A DNA stretch of 64,000 nt from Armigeres subalbatus (taxonomy: Eukaryota > Arthropoda > Insecta > Diptera > Culicidae). The stretch lies in contig NC_085141.1 in NCBI RefSeq assembly GCF_024139115.2, forward strand, positions 400,045,591 to 400,109,590, given 5' to 3'. The notes below the pieces were generated by a model. It was not told the origin of the DNA, ran no database searches, and saw only the letters and a list, made by a program, of their open reading frames with translations. The position numbers and the translations under genes are program-made. Below are positions 32,918-43,874 of this stretch, in pieces (position 1 is the first letter of the stretch; each line of letters starts with the position of its first letter).

Positions 32918-34231
32918 ACAGAACCGGATAGGCAGCCCCCATAGAAAAATGGTGATTCTCGCTTTGTTTTTGCTTCTTTCGTGTTGGTTACTGCACAGCT
33001 GTGTAGAACAAGTTGAAATGCATCATCCGAGCCAGTGCTCCCCACATTTGGAGCTTTCTAAAAGAAATTTATCATGGGGTATAGCCTCCCGAATCAGTTT
33101 TCTATCATGACAGCTTGCGAAAAAAGTCTCTCGCGGTATGCTACATATCGATATGTATACAGAGATGATAAGTGAGAGACTTGTTCTTTCTCATTAGGAT
33201 TCAATCCCTGATTTTTAGTTTCTTTAAAGGCAAAGTTCCTTTAAAGGTACGTTTTTTGTTTAATCAGTTTCTCGGAGCTTCGTCTAAGCGAGTTGCATTC
33301 GACAATTTTCATATCCTTCTGGGTCTAATAACATAAATGTTATCATGTTATCCAGATACTGATGACACACATTGAAAATTTTTACGGAATGGCACCATAG
33401 AATCTATTTTTTTTAGATGGAACACGTCCTTGTTTAGTAAAGTATCACTACTCAAAATTTTAAAAAGACCAAAATTCGACTGTGAGTAACCTTGGGATAT
33501 AATGTTTTGACTCATAAGGGTTCCTATTTCCGTTTGGAAAAAACATCAGTAATGGCTGCATACCGTATTCCCGAAATCGATAGAGACTCCGGGGGGTGGG
33601 ATTGTAGATTGTTGGCCACGCGTGTGACAAATCAAAAACATGTTTCATTTAATCTGCTCTGCAAATAACAGTAAACGGTTGGTAGCTTTCAACTATAATT
33701 ATACTGAACAAATAAAGTACATGACAAACAACATAATTTTTTCGATCTCCGTTTTGCAATAAGTGTAAATAATTAATAACTTCGCTCAAATGGGAGAGCT
33801 GCTTAAATGATGACATGGCCATCCAACAGTGGCATTCGAACGAATGTGGTGTTATCACTTTAATTTGAAAATATTATTTCATGTACACCAGAGTAAGGTT
33901 GTAAAGTGCCATTTCGTTTCAATTGATAAATTTTTCGAAAATAATTTTTCAGTACCCTTAAATTAATATTGGAATTTATTTGAACGTATAAGCAGAATCA
34001 ATGATGTTCCTTTTAATCTTCTATCTTCCTAAAAAACCTACGTTGTCTGTGCACTGGAGTAAGAGAAAATCTATGAAGTGTGACAACTCACAACAGGTTC
34101 AGATGCTTCTAATCTAATCGCATACTTGCGTAGCCAATACTTGAAAGCATACTGGAAAATGGCGGTCTCTGAATTCTGTCATTTATCTTTTTATACGGCA
34201 GGTCAACTATGCAGTATGTACCGCAGAGATC
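32918..34231. other. No gene recognised
   Basis: AT-rich sequence without defined repeat ends or coding signatures. Confidence 0.4.
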
Positions 34232-34791
34232 ATTCCTAGATATTGAGCGACAAAAAGTCGAAATGTCAAAAGGTCGAAAGGACAAATCGTCGAACGGGAT
34301 AAAAGGTCGAAAGAGGCAAAAGGTCTAAAAGAACAAAAGGTCGAAAGTGACAAGAGGTCGAAATAGATTAGAAACTGATCCGGAGAGAATAAATCTCGCA
34401 CAATATAAGTTTCATTCATTTCTTAAATCAACAATCTCTAACAGAAATATCTAGATATTCGTAATATTGCTTCATAGTAATTACCCCTTCTTTGAAAATT
34501 GCTCATTCTTCAACTTTGATTGATGAGATGAGTGTATTATTTGTGCTTGAAGTTAAATGTATTTCACAAATTCCTTCTAATACACCCAACTTGTTATCGA
34601 CTTGTTTTTGATTGACCTTTTGTCCTTTTCGATCTTTTGTGCCTTTCGACGTTTTGTCCTTTCGACCTTCCGTCTCTTTCGAAGTTTCGACCTGTTTTTC
34701 TTCCGACCCTTTGTCATTTCGACCTTTCGGCTTTTGACCTCTTGTCTTTCGACTTTTGTCCTTTCGATCTTTTGTCATAGATGCTTCAGGA
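34232..34791. mobile_element. Foldback-like element 2 (short, tandem-repeat arms)
   Basis: The left arm (34239-34375) has units of AGGTCGAAAGGACAAA type. The right arm (34601-34784) has the inverse CCTTTTGTCCTTTCGA type. The outer ends ATTCCTAGATATTGAGCGAC and inverted ATTCCTGAAGCATCTATGAC are similar. The spacer is only about 225 bp. No direct TSD could be recognised. The ACAAAAGRTCGAAAGG arms parallel foldback-like elements 1 and 3. Confidence 0.7.
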
Positions 34792-34979
34792 ATACCCAAA
34801 TTCACCCAATAACATGAATCGAGGAAAGCGTGGAGCTCCCGTACCAAACGTCTCCGATCATATAATTTTCAGATGCTTCATTCAAAATGTGTGACAAATG
34901 GGGGGGTAATGGGAGTCGAAATGGTCATTTTTGCGGTACGCAATTAATGGATCTTTCTTCATAATGAATCAAATTGAAA

Positions 34980-35085
34980 TACCGTCGTCGCCACCCCCGA
35001 CAATGGGTCAAATTGGTGTGAGAATGGATCACTGTTTCAACTACTTAGAATGCTTTTAGAATAGATTGAATGTATCTTAGGCAGT
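34980..35085. mobile_element. Fragment of the GGGGTGACAATGGG MITE
   Basis: Shares TACCGTCGTC, GACAATGGGTCAAAT and CACTGTTTCAACTRCTTAGA with the MITE at 55840-56055. The right half is missing. Confidence 0.7.
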
Positions 35086-35690
35086 ACTGAGATTTTCTTT
35101 CATTGAGAGAGGTCATGCGATATTTACATTTTACTCTCTCCGCTTTTATGAAAACATAAACAATGAAAGAAAATCCGCTAAATTTTCTCGTATTTTTTTT
35201 TCATGAAAGCGCATCAAACTATTGTAAACAAGCTGTTTCTTTTTCAATAATGTTGCTTCTAACTCAAAATCAGGAACAATATAATGATTTTATCGACTAG
35301 CCATCGTTATTTGCACAGATCTATTAAAACTATTGTAAAATTTAAATTTTAAAACAAAGCAACAGTCCCATCATGACTGTTTGTAATGTGACAGCAGAAC
35401 ATTGAAGAAGTTTTCAAGTAGAAAACGAAATGCGTATCTGTTTGATACATAAAAATTAATTAGTGGAAGTAAATAAAAGAATAATAGTCTTTCAAAGGTT
35501 GTCAATCAAAAAAATAACTCACCACATAAAGGTCATTTGTCTAGGGGATCTATACTAAAAAATACGCTAGAACAAAACTACTTTAGTTCTCGATAAAACA
35601 GGGGGTGATCAAGTCTCCCCGGGGATCAAGTCACCCCACCTTCCCCTAATAATCTTCTTCTTCGTCTTCTTCTCTTCGTATCTTCTTGTC
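35086..35690. other. No gene recognised
   Basis: AT-rich. A short inverted pair GATTTTCTTTCATTG/CAATGAAAGAAAATC lies at 35093-35177. No coding signature seen. Confidence 0.4.
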
Positions 35691-35940
35691 TGTGAATGGC
35701 TGAGCACCAGCCGAAAAGGAATCACCTAGGAAGTGTCTGTAGCAAGTCTTACCTCAACGTTAGTCTACCAAGGAAAGTGACATTGGAGTCGCGGTCTACT
35801 GTGACTATTCGAATGGTATTCGCAGCTTGCTGCGATGAGTATATCCAAATGGTGCTCAGGACTAGTACGTAGTTTATAAGGTGAACCAGTCAATGTTTAG
35901 ACAAGTATATTAATAGAGTAGGACCCACACATCTGCCTTC
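35691..35940 (+). repeat. Dispersed repeat X, uninterrupted copy
   Basis: Starts GTGAATGGCTGAGCACCAGC and contains AAGTGTCTGTAGCAAGTC and GTATATCCAAATGGTGCTCA. A second copy lies at 39576-43584 with large insertions. This uninterrupted copy provides the empty sites for the two MITEs at 43136 and 43589. Confidence 0.85.
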
Positions 35941-36107
35941 TCCTCGAAAAAAGGAAGTATAGATTTTTTTTTCTAAAAAAAATTTTTTCTTCATTTTTGT
36001 GTATTAAGTGTGTTTCAACTAGAGGTTGTTAATGTGCGCAGGATTGGCATTTGTTAAGGTAGCCAATTTTTGTTTAGTTTGTTTTTCTGTTCATCGTCGT
36101 CAGCAAA

Positions 36108-36426
36108 TGGGGGGTCCGTAGAGTATTTGTCTACACGTCTGACTCTCAATCAGATGGTCATGGGTTCGATCCCCACCCCCTCCACAGCCCTAAATACAGG
36201 GAAAAGTCAACATGACTATAAAAGAAAGCAAAGTCTACGGACGTAAAAAGAAAAATAACAACAAGTCTTATATGACAGACTTTCAAATAAGATATAAAGC
36301 AGATCACGATTTGTAAACTCCACGGAGTATAAATAGAAATAGGTTGGACATATGGCCTGCGATGCCGATCCAGCTAGGTGGGTTTGTGCGCGAAAGAAAA
36401 GCACCACCCAAACCAGAAAGAAGAAA
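36108..36426 (+). mobile_element. tRNA-derived SINE (second family), 319 bp
   Basis: The head resembles a tRNA: acceptor-like GGGGGTCCGTAG, a stem-loop TCTGA-CTCTCAA-TCAGA (anticodon-like CTC), and a B box GGTTCGATCCC. The body is unrelated to Feilai, and the 3' end is GAAAGAAGAAA. A perfect 11-bp TSD TCGTCAGCAAA flanks it (36097-36107 and 36427-36437). Confidence 0.85.
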
Positions 36427-36437
36427 TCGTCAGCAAA

Positions 36438-37101
36438 CGCAACCATAGCTCCCAAACATTAGTTATAACATCACGACCAACACACTACACTAAAGTCCAC
36501 AAAATAGCAACTTTCAGACTTTTTTCAGCTTTTCTCATTTGAGCACTAAGTAATTCATATAAAAACCAAAATCCTTCTGGGAATATTCTAGGAATGCGTA
36601 TGCAAGGAATTTTTGTTTCATCCTGAATGGAATTTAGTGGAGAAGTTGCCTCAACTACTCAGGCAGGAACTTTGCTGTTTCTTCGCAAACAGTTTCTTGC
36701 ACAGCAAGGAACGTTCTATCAAACGATTAATTGTTGGGTACAATCAACATGAATGCTGACATGATCCGGAGAGTCGCAACAACTAGTCGAGTCAAGTACG
36801 AGACACTGAAGACGACGACACAGTCGACGTGGTCGAAATACGTATTTGCAAACATAACAAAACGTAGTGGAATTAAATGGTACTCTCCAAACTCGTCTTA
36901 GACGGTTGAGTCGATAAGTTTATAACACTGTAAGTCTCATTCTTCCTCAAAAAGTTTATCCTTGGGGCGAACATACAGATTTTACGTACACTTAGTGTTT
37001 TAGAAGACACAACCACCCCTCCCCTATTCCTTTAATCCAACGAAATTATTCAACAAAAGATACTTAGAGCAATTACCGTATTGATTTTAATCATATATTA
37101 T
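36438..37101. other. No gene; contains a single unit of the 14.4-kb palindrome repeat
   Basis: At 36785-36907 a unit matching one arm of the palindrome at 14328-14587 is present (GAGTCAAGTACGAGACACTG, GTCTTAGACGGTT). Nothing else recognised. Confidence 0.6.
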
Positions 37102-37114
37102 TACTGATCACAAT

Positions 37115-37397
37115 GTGGGCCCTCCTTTGTCGTGCGGTACGACGCGCGGCTACAAAGCAAGACCATACTGAGGGTGGCTCAGTTCGATTCCCGGTGCCGG
37201 TCTAGTCAATTTTCGGATTGGAAATTGTCTCGACTTCCCTGGGCATAAAAGTATCATCGTGCTAGCCTCATGATATACGAATGCAAAAATGGTAACCTGG
37301 CTTAGAAACATTGCAGTTAATAACTGTGGAAGTGCTAAATGAACACTAAGCTGCGAGGCGGCTCTGCCAATGTAATGCCAATAAGAAGAAGAAGAAG
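37115..37397 (+). mobile_element. Feilai-type SINE, full length
   Basis: Starts GTGGGCCCTCCTTTGTCGTG, A box GTACGACGCG, B box-like AGTTCGATTCC, 3' end (AAG)n. A perfect 13-bp TSD TACTGATCACAAT is present (37102-37114 and 37398-37410). Confidence 0.92.
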
Positions 37398-37410
37398 TAC
37401 TGATCACAAT

Positions 37411-38035
37411 TGAAAGTCAAGATAACTTGGGTTTTCCACTTACTCCATTTCACACGGTTAAGTTGAAAAATAACTCTTAAATTTCAAATCTATTTTTATA
37501 AATGTCAAGCGACTAAAATGGTATGAATTACTGCACAGTTGGTGCAAAATGGACTGTTTTTGAGAGCCCATAATGATTGAATGCATTTAGATCATTTAAA
37601 CTGCTTTTACAAAAAGTTGAACATGAACTATCGATTTTTCTTTTTCCACTTCCCCCAGTGTACCTTATCTTATCTACAGCCTTCGATAAGATGAAACACT
37701 AATTCGCTATTGCACAACTGGACTGATTCGGAGTTAGTGGCAGTCTCCTGAACTGGCCTCATTCGCATCGCTTAGACTGTCATCTGACAGTAGCTATAGC
37801 GAAATGCACATCTAAAAGTTTTCGTGCATGTCAAGAGCCCTCGGTTGTCGTACGCATGACCTTAATTTTTTTTTGGAATTCATTACATCGTCGATTGTTA
37901 GCTTCCACAATTTCAACTTGATAATCTCGCTTATTGATGTTCTCTGTACCGAACAGTGGACAGCTCGGTCAAATGTTCTGTCATAAAGTTTTACCTAAAA
38001 AACAGCTAATCGTTTTTAGCTACGGATGACAAAGA
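37411..38035. other. No gene recognised
   Basis: AT-rich DNA between a SINE and a LINE fragment. No signature seen. Confidence 0.4.
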
Positions 38036-38039
38036 AATA

Positions 38040-38530
38040 GAGCGAGCGAGTAAACCATGTGAAGGTCCTTGGTGTCATCCAAGAGTCGCAACTATCAATC
38101 AAGCAGCACATCGCATTCATCTTTTACAAAGCATCCAGAACTCCATACTATTTAAAATCTGTCTATTGCACTCTGGTGCACTAGACCCAACATCAACCAA
38201 CGGTGCCGATAGATTAAAATCTGTTCAACGCCGTTTACTTCGAATCGCACTTTGCAGGCTATCTTGGCTGGATCCGTGTAATCTACCGAGTTACGGAAGC
38301 CGGCGTCTGCTGATCAACCTGAAGATACTTCGCTCAAGAAGCGATTATGGAGATATGCTGGAACAAATAGACTTGAGCGTCCTCCCACCGACCGCAACGT
38401 ACGCTACGGCATGCACGGTGCTATTTAGACCTACAGCGGGTCTTCAACAGAGTAGCATCCCATTTCGATTTCCACGTCGCACGGAACATGTTACACCGAT
38501 GATTTTTATCATTCTTCGGAGGAATTAATT
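38040..38530 (+). pseudogene. LINE RT C-terminal fragment (I/CR1-like)
   Basis: The plus-strand reading VKVLGVIQESQLSIKQHIAF is followed after a frame change by DRLKSVQRRLLRIALCRLSW, LPSYGSRRLLINLKILRSRS and a Cys-poor tail. This is the QRRFLRxALRRLxW...L..YxxRxxLINLxxL block that ends RT proteins of I/CR1-like LINEs. The rest of the element is absent. Confidence 0.65.
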
Positions 38531-38967
38531 GACCATAATAGTGCGTTGTCCAAATGCTCTTATACCTATTTTGTATTATCTCTTGACCACATATTGTTAT
38601 TTGCAGACAATGAAGACAATATTAGAAGACGCCCCATGCTCGCTAAATAAATTTGTTGTAGATTTGGTCCGCCCACCTAGCCCACAGTGCTTGTAAATAT
38701 GGTGGTCGCGACACCGCAGGTCATGACTAAATGTTTTTGAGTTATTACAAACCTGTTGCAGACCGGCCCATACAACTCATAAGGATATTTACCTTCATGT
38801 TGTGGTTAATCCTTGCACCACGTGAAATTCGCAATCCTCGATATTCTGTCTCCACACAGTCTTCGACGTAGCTGTGCCAGAAAACACACAATTTATTTTT
38901 CCGTTTAGACAATGCATATGTGTAGTTTAACGAATTGTTGAATGTTTTACTGTTGGCTTACACATTA

Positions 38968-39480
38968 TTGATCCGCTTTAAGCGCGATTTTTTTACAATC
39001 CGCCTCTCTAATGCGCGATGTTCGTGATCCGCTTCTACTGCGCGATTTATTTTAATCCGCTTTTCTAATGCGCGATCTTCTTGATCCGCTTCTAATGCGC
39101 GATTTGTTTCAATCCGCTTTTCGGATGCGCGATCTTCCTAATCCGCTTCTAATGCGCGATTTGTTTCAATCCGCTTCTTCAATGCGCGATCTTCTCAATC
39201 CGCTTCTCAATTGCACGATCTTCCTGATCCGCTTATCAAATGCGCGATATTCATGGCCTTTTCTTGAACCGCTTTTGGTGTGTGACTAGAGTCCGCTCGT
39301 TAATTTCCTGATTATCCAAATTCAAGAAAACTGCGTTATTGAAATAATCCGCTTTCATAGATACGATTCTATCCACGACTTTTCTTGGCTCACTTATAAT
39401 GCGCGACTTTATAAAGCCCGCTCAGTTAATATATAAAAAATGCGCGATTCCAATGATCCGCTTTCAGAACAAATATTTAA
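38968..39480. repeat. Minisatellite alternating AATGCGCGAT and GATCCGCTT
   Basis: About 16 alternations of TCTAATGCGCGAT and TTTCAATCCGCTTT with a period near 28-31 bp, densest at 38970-39270 and fading to 39480. Open frames here are products of the repeat. Confidence 0.9.
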
Positions 39481-39615
39481 TAACGCTTGATTTTCACTGT
39501 TCGTAGGTGATTCCTTTTCTAAGGTTCAAGATAAATTGTGAAAAAGTATTCAACAACTGGCAATGGATCGCCATTGTGAATGGCTGAGCACCAGCCGAAA
39601 AGGAATCACCTAGGA

Positions 39616-39796
39616 CAGGGGTTCCCAAACTTTCGGATAAGCGACCCACCTAGCAGAATCCCATATTGCTTGCGACCCACCAGGTACCAAATGCATTGAT
39701 TTTGTGAAATTAGTAAAAATGAGTTCGCGTTAGATTGGACAAATTATAATAAATTGCTTTATATCCCATTATTGTATTTGTCAAAAAATCGTCAAT
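39616..39796. mobile_element. hAT-type terminus CAGGGGTTCCCAAACT
   Basis: A classic hAT MITE end (CAGGGGTTCCCAAACTTTCG, then GCGACCCACC twice) begins exactly where repeat X is broken. No matching right end was found before repeat X resumes at 43121, so the element is truncated. Confidence 0.55.
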
Positions 39797-40010
39797 TTTT
39801 TGGATTGGATTTGAATGGAATTTGAATTGAATTTGGGTTGGATTTGGATTGGATTTAAAATTTATTCAGATTAGATTTGAATTGGATTTCGATTTGATTA
39901 GGATTCGATTTGGATTGGATTTGAATTAGAATTGGATTGAATTTTAAATAGATTTGGATTTGATTTAGTTTGGATTCGAATTGGATTAGGATTGGTTTGG
40001 GTTCATGTAT
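39797..40010. repeat. GGATTTGAATT-type minisatellite
   Basis: Imperfect 6-12 bp units such as TTGGATTTGAATTGGA. The same repeat continues at 42920-42958 on the far side of the RTE element, showing that the LINE was inserted into it. Confidence 0.85.
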
Positions 40011-40014
40011 CCGC

Positions 40015-42918
40015 AAGTAGGCCCCACCAAAGCGACCATGTGCCGCTCAAAGCGCACAAGCCCAAGTCCTGGTGTTAGGTGGGGCGCTAAACAGCCCTGA
40101 CACGATGGCCCTCCGACGAGACAGGAGGTTTGCGCAGGCCCAATAAGCCGCCTGGAAAACCAATCATTACGAACAATATATTATCTTTTATAATGCGACT
40201 CGATATAATCGGCAAAGACCTAGGCGACGAATACAGGATCACGATTGGAAGCTTGGAACATGGAATTGCAAGTCGCTAGGTTTCGCAGGTTGCGACAGGA
40301 TGATCTACTATGAATTACATCCCCGCAACTTCGACGTCGTGGCGCTGCAGGAGATTTGCTGGATAGGACAGAAAGTGTGGAAAAGCGGGCATCGAGCGGC
40401 TACCTTCTACCAAAGCTGTGGCACCACCAACGAGCTGGGAACCGGCTTCATAGTGCTGGGTAAGATGCGCCAACGCATGATTGGGTGGCAGCCAATCAAC
40501 GCAAGGATGTGCAAGCTGAGGATTAAAGGCCGTTTCTTCAACTATAGCATCATCAACGTGCACTACCCACACGAAGGGAGACCCGACGACGAGATACAAG
40601 CCTTCTATGCACAGCTGGAGCAGACATACGATGGATGCCCACTGCGGCACGTCATAATCGTCATCGGTGATATGAATGCACAGGCAGGAAGGGAGGAAAT
40701 GGGAGGATAGTCTGCACACCATATCGAATGACAACGGCCAACGATGCATAAACTTTGCAGCCTCCCGCGGAATGGTAGTCCGAAGCACCTTCTTTCCCCG
40801 CAAAAATATCCACAAGGCCACATGGAGATCACCTAACCAAGAAACGACATCACGAACGTCCGCACTTACCGCAGTGCGAATATTGAATCCGACCACTACC
40901 TCGTTGCAGTATGCCTGCGCTCAAAACTCTCGACGGTGTACAACACGCGTCGAAGTAGGACGCCGCGGCTGAACATTGGGCGGCTACAAGACGGTAGACT
41001 AGCCCAAGAATACGCGCAGCAGCTGGAAGTGTCACTTCCAACAGAAGAGCAGCTAGGCGCAGCGTCTCTTGAAAATGGCTGGAGAGATATTCGATCCGCC
41101 ATTTGTAGCACCGCATCCGCTGCACTTGGCACGGTGCCCCCGGATCAAAGAAACGACTGGTATGACGGCGAATGTGAGCAGTTAGTGGAAGAGAAGAATG
41201 CAGCATGGGCGAGAATGCTGCAACTCAGCACGAGGGCGAACGAGGCACGATATAAACAGGCGCGGAACAGACAAAACTCGATTTTCCGGAGAAAAAAGCG
41301 CCAGCAGGAAGATCGAGACCGTGAAGAGATGGAGCAACTGTACCGCGCTAATAACACACGAAAGTTCTAAGAGAAGTTTAACCGTTCACGTAAGGGCCAC
41401 GTGCCACAGCCTGATATGTGTAAGGACATAAACGGGAACCTTCTTACGAACGAGCGTGAGGTGATCCAAAGGTGGCGGCAGCACTACGAAGAGTACCTGA
41501 ATGGCGATGTGGCAGACGAAGATGGCGGTGTGGTGATGGACCTGGGAGAAAGCGCGCAGGACATAATTTTACCGGATCCGGATCTTCAGGAAATACAGGA
41601 GGAGATTGGCCGGCTGAAGAACAACAAAGCCCCTGGGGTTGATCAACTACCAGGAGAGCTATTTAAACACGGTGGTGAGGCATTGGCTAGAGCGCTGCAC
41701 TGGGTCATTACCAAGATTTGGGAGGAGGAAGTTTTTTCGCAGGAGTGGATGGAAGGTGTCGTGTGTCCCATCTACAAAAAGGGTGATAAGCTGGATTGTA
41801 GCAACTATCGCGCAATCGCATTGCTGAACGCCGCCTACAAGGTACTCTCCCAAATTTTATGCCGTCGACTAGCACCAACTGCAAGGGAGTTACAACGACG
41901 ATGGATCGGGTGATGTGCGTAGTTCGAGTTTCAGGGGCATTCTCGAGTCCCTTCGAAACCCGCAGAGGGTTACGGCAAGGTGATGGTCTTTCGTGTCTGC
42001 TATTCAACATCACTTTGGAAGAGGTAATACGAAGAGCAGGGATTAACACGAGTGGTACAATTTTCAATAAGTCCGTCCAGCTACATATTTGGCTTCGCCG
42101 ACGACATAGATATCATGGCACATAACTTTGAGAAGATGGAGGAAGCCTACATCAGTCTGAAGAGGGAAGCTGAGCGGATCGGACTAGTCATCAACACGTC
42201 GAAGACAAAGTACATGATAGGAAGAGGTTCAAGAGAAGACAACGTGAGCCACCCACCGCGAGTTTGCATCGGTGGTGACGAAATCGAGGTGGTAAAAGAA
42301 TTTGTGTACTTGGGCTCACTGGTGACTGCCGAAAATAACACCAGCAGAGAAATTCGGAGACGCATAATGGCTGGAAATCGTACGTACTTTGGACTCCGCA
42401 AGACGCTCCGATCGAATAGAGTTCGCCGCCGTACCAAACTGACAATCTACAAAACGCTCATTAGACCGGTAGTCCTCTACGGACACGAGACCTGGACGAT
42501 GCTCATGGAGAACCAACGCGCACTTGGAGTTTTCGAAAGGAAAGTGCTGCGTACCATCTATGGTGGGGTGCAGATGGCGGACGGTACGTGGAGGAGGCGA
42601 ATGAACCACGAGTTGCATCAGCTGTTGGGAGAACCATCCATCGTTCACACCGCGAAAATCGGACGACTGCGGTGGGCCGGGCACGTACCCAGAATGTCGG
42701 ACAGTAACCCGGTGAAAATGGTTCTCGACAACGATCTGACGGGTACAAGAAGGCGAGGTGCGCAGCGGGCAAGGTGGATCGATCAGGTGGAAGATGACTG
42801 GCGGACCCTCCGTAGACTGCGTGGTTGGCGACATGTAGCCATGGACCGAGCCGAATGGAGAAGACTTTTTTATACCGCACAGGCCACTTTGGCCTTAGTC
42901 TGAATAAATAAAAATAAT
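40015..42918 (+). mobile_element. RTE-type LINE copy 3, nearly full length
   Basis: A GC-rich 5' region (40015-40290) precedes an APE endonuclease and RT. The 3' end is TGAATAAATAAAAATAA without a long poly(A), as for RTE. It lies inside GGATT minisatellite DNA, with TTGGTTTGG-like sequence on both sides as the possible target. The coding region is broken by frameshifts, a stop and a deletion. Confidence 0.85.
40260..42903 (+). pseudogene. RTE copy 3 endonuclease-RT reading frame, broken
   Basis: Endonuclease blocks are FDVVALQEICWIGQ, NYSIINVHYPHEG and VIIVIGDMNAQAGREE. A frame change follows near 40690 and the linker RLQDGRLAQEYAQQLEVSLP. A TAA stop at 41368 interrupts the otherwise continuing frame (TRKF*EKFNRSRKG). 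RT has NNKAPGVDQLPGELFKHGGE and EWMEGVVCPIYKKGDK. About 75 codons including the first catalytic Asp block are deleted near 41885-41895. After another shift near 42090 FGFADDIDIMA, YGHETWTML and RWAGHVPRM follow to a TGA at 42901-42903. Dead copy. Confidence 0.88.
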
Positions 42919-43135
42919 TGGTTTTGGATTGGATTCGGGGCTTACATTTGGATTGTGTAGGACTTCATTCTATTTGCCCAAATATCGTATAACAAAAAAA
43001 GGCCGTTGACCTCGTCAGGTTTGTTGTTCTTTAATCATCCGATCATTAGTTAGAACCTAATTCAAAATATGGAATAGATTTGTGGAACAAAATAGTAACA
43101 CAATTATGAATAAGGATTTTAGGAAGTGTCTGTAG

Positions 43136-43426
43136 GTCATTGCGCGCGGCAAACCTAACCTCACTATTTTGACAGGTACTGGTCCTGTTGTTTACGTCTC
43201 GGACTTAGAATTTTTTTGATCCAAATTAAATCTGCATATTTCACGATGTTGAAGACATTCCGTACATTCCGCATTCAAATATTGGTAATTATCGTAAAGT
43301 TTAGGTAATTAAAGATCAGAAAATCCGAAGAATGATAGAAGTATCTCAAAATTAAAATAAAGTCGTCTGTAAACAACAGGACCAGTACCTGTCAAAAGTC
43401 GTGTGTGACGTCACTGTGCAATGGAG
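43136..43426. mobile_element. MITE with perfect 29-bp inner inverted repeats, 291 bp
   Basis: Blocks TTTTGACAGGTACTGGTCCT... (43167-43195) and its exact inverse (43369-43397) lie inside weaker outer ends GTCATTGCGC and inverted CTCCATTGCA. TGTAG flanks it (43131-43135 and 43427-43431). The other copy of repeat X has the empty site CTGTAGCAAGTC. Confidence 0.85.
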
Positions 43427-43588
43427 TGTAGCACGTCTTACACGATCGCAAGTCCACCATTGGAGTCACGGCCTACTGTGATTATTCGGATGGTATTCGC
43501 AGCTTGCGGCGATGAGTATATCCAAATGGTGCTCAGGACTTACATAGTTCTTAAGGTGAACCAGTCAATGTTTAGACAAATATATTAA

Positions 43589-43853
43589 GGTGATTATACA
43601 GTCAAGCCATGTGGTGAATTTCAAATTCACCACACGATTTTCTACTCCTATTATCAAAAGTTCAAATCCAGCGTAATAGTTTTCGTACAATGCTGAAATT
43701 AAAGTCGATTGTTTATCATGAGTAAGCAAACGATCTACGGATGTTTCATCCCCATGGGCATTATGGTTCTCTTAATTCGTGCTCTTGAAAAATCACTAGA
43801 AAAAGCACGTGGTTTCCAAGATGGCCGATTTGTGGCTTTGTTGTATAACCACC
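43589..43853. mobile_element. TTAA-target MITE (piggyBac-like), 265 bp
   Basis: The left GGTGATTATACAGTCAAGCC and the inverted right GGTGGTTATACAACAAAGCC match. TTAA flanks it (43585-43588 and 43854-43857). Repeat X at 35691-35940 keeps the empty site TATATTAATAGAGTAG. TTAA duplication is typical of piggyBac; this element is too short to code. Confidence 0.88.
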
Positions 43854-43874
43854 TTAATAGAGTAGCAGCCGTTC

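Larger units (their letters stand above)
39576..43584 (+). repeat. Dispersed repeat X, second copy, heavily interrupted
   Basis: Parts at 39576-39615, 43121-43135 and 43432-43584 are collinear with the uninterrupted copy at 35691-35940. The insertions are 39616-43120 (hAT-like end, minisatellite, RTE LINE) and the MITE at 43136-43426. A further MITE follows at 43589. Confidence 0.85.

Noticed and set aside
34201..34800. Possible 9-bp TSD around foldback-like element 2
   Set aside because: TCATTCCTA on the left and TTCAGGAAT on the right are inverse-like rather than direct repeats, so they extend the TIR instead.
35600..35640. GATCAAGTC duplicated in GGGGTGATCAAGTCTCCCC
   Set aside because: Too short to define an element; only half of a possible MITE end is visible.
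36108..36185. Possible functional tRNA gene
   Set aside because: Only the head resembles a tRNA; the body, 3' triplets and 11-bp TSD show a SINE. No proper acceptor stem closes it.
39068..39289. Open frame with MRDLLDPLL repeats
   Set aside because: It coincides with the GCGCGAT/ATCCGCTT minisatellite and has no gene context.
42316..42834. 172-residue minus-strand open frame
   Set aside because: Shadow of the RTE copy 3 RT C-terminal domain.
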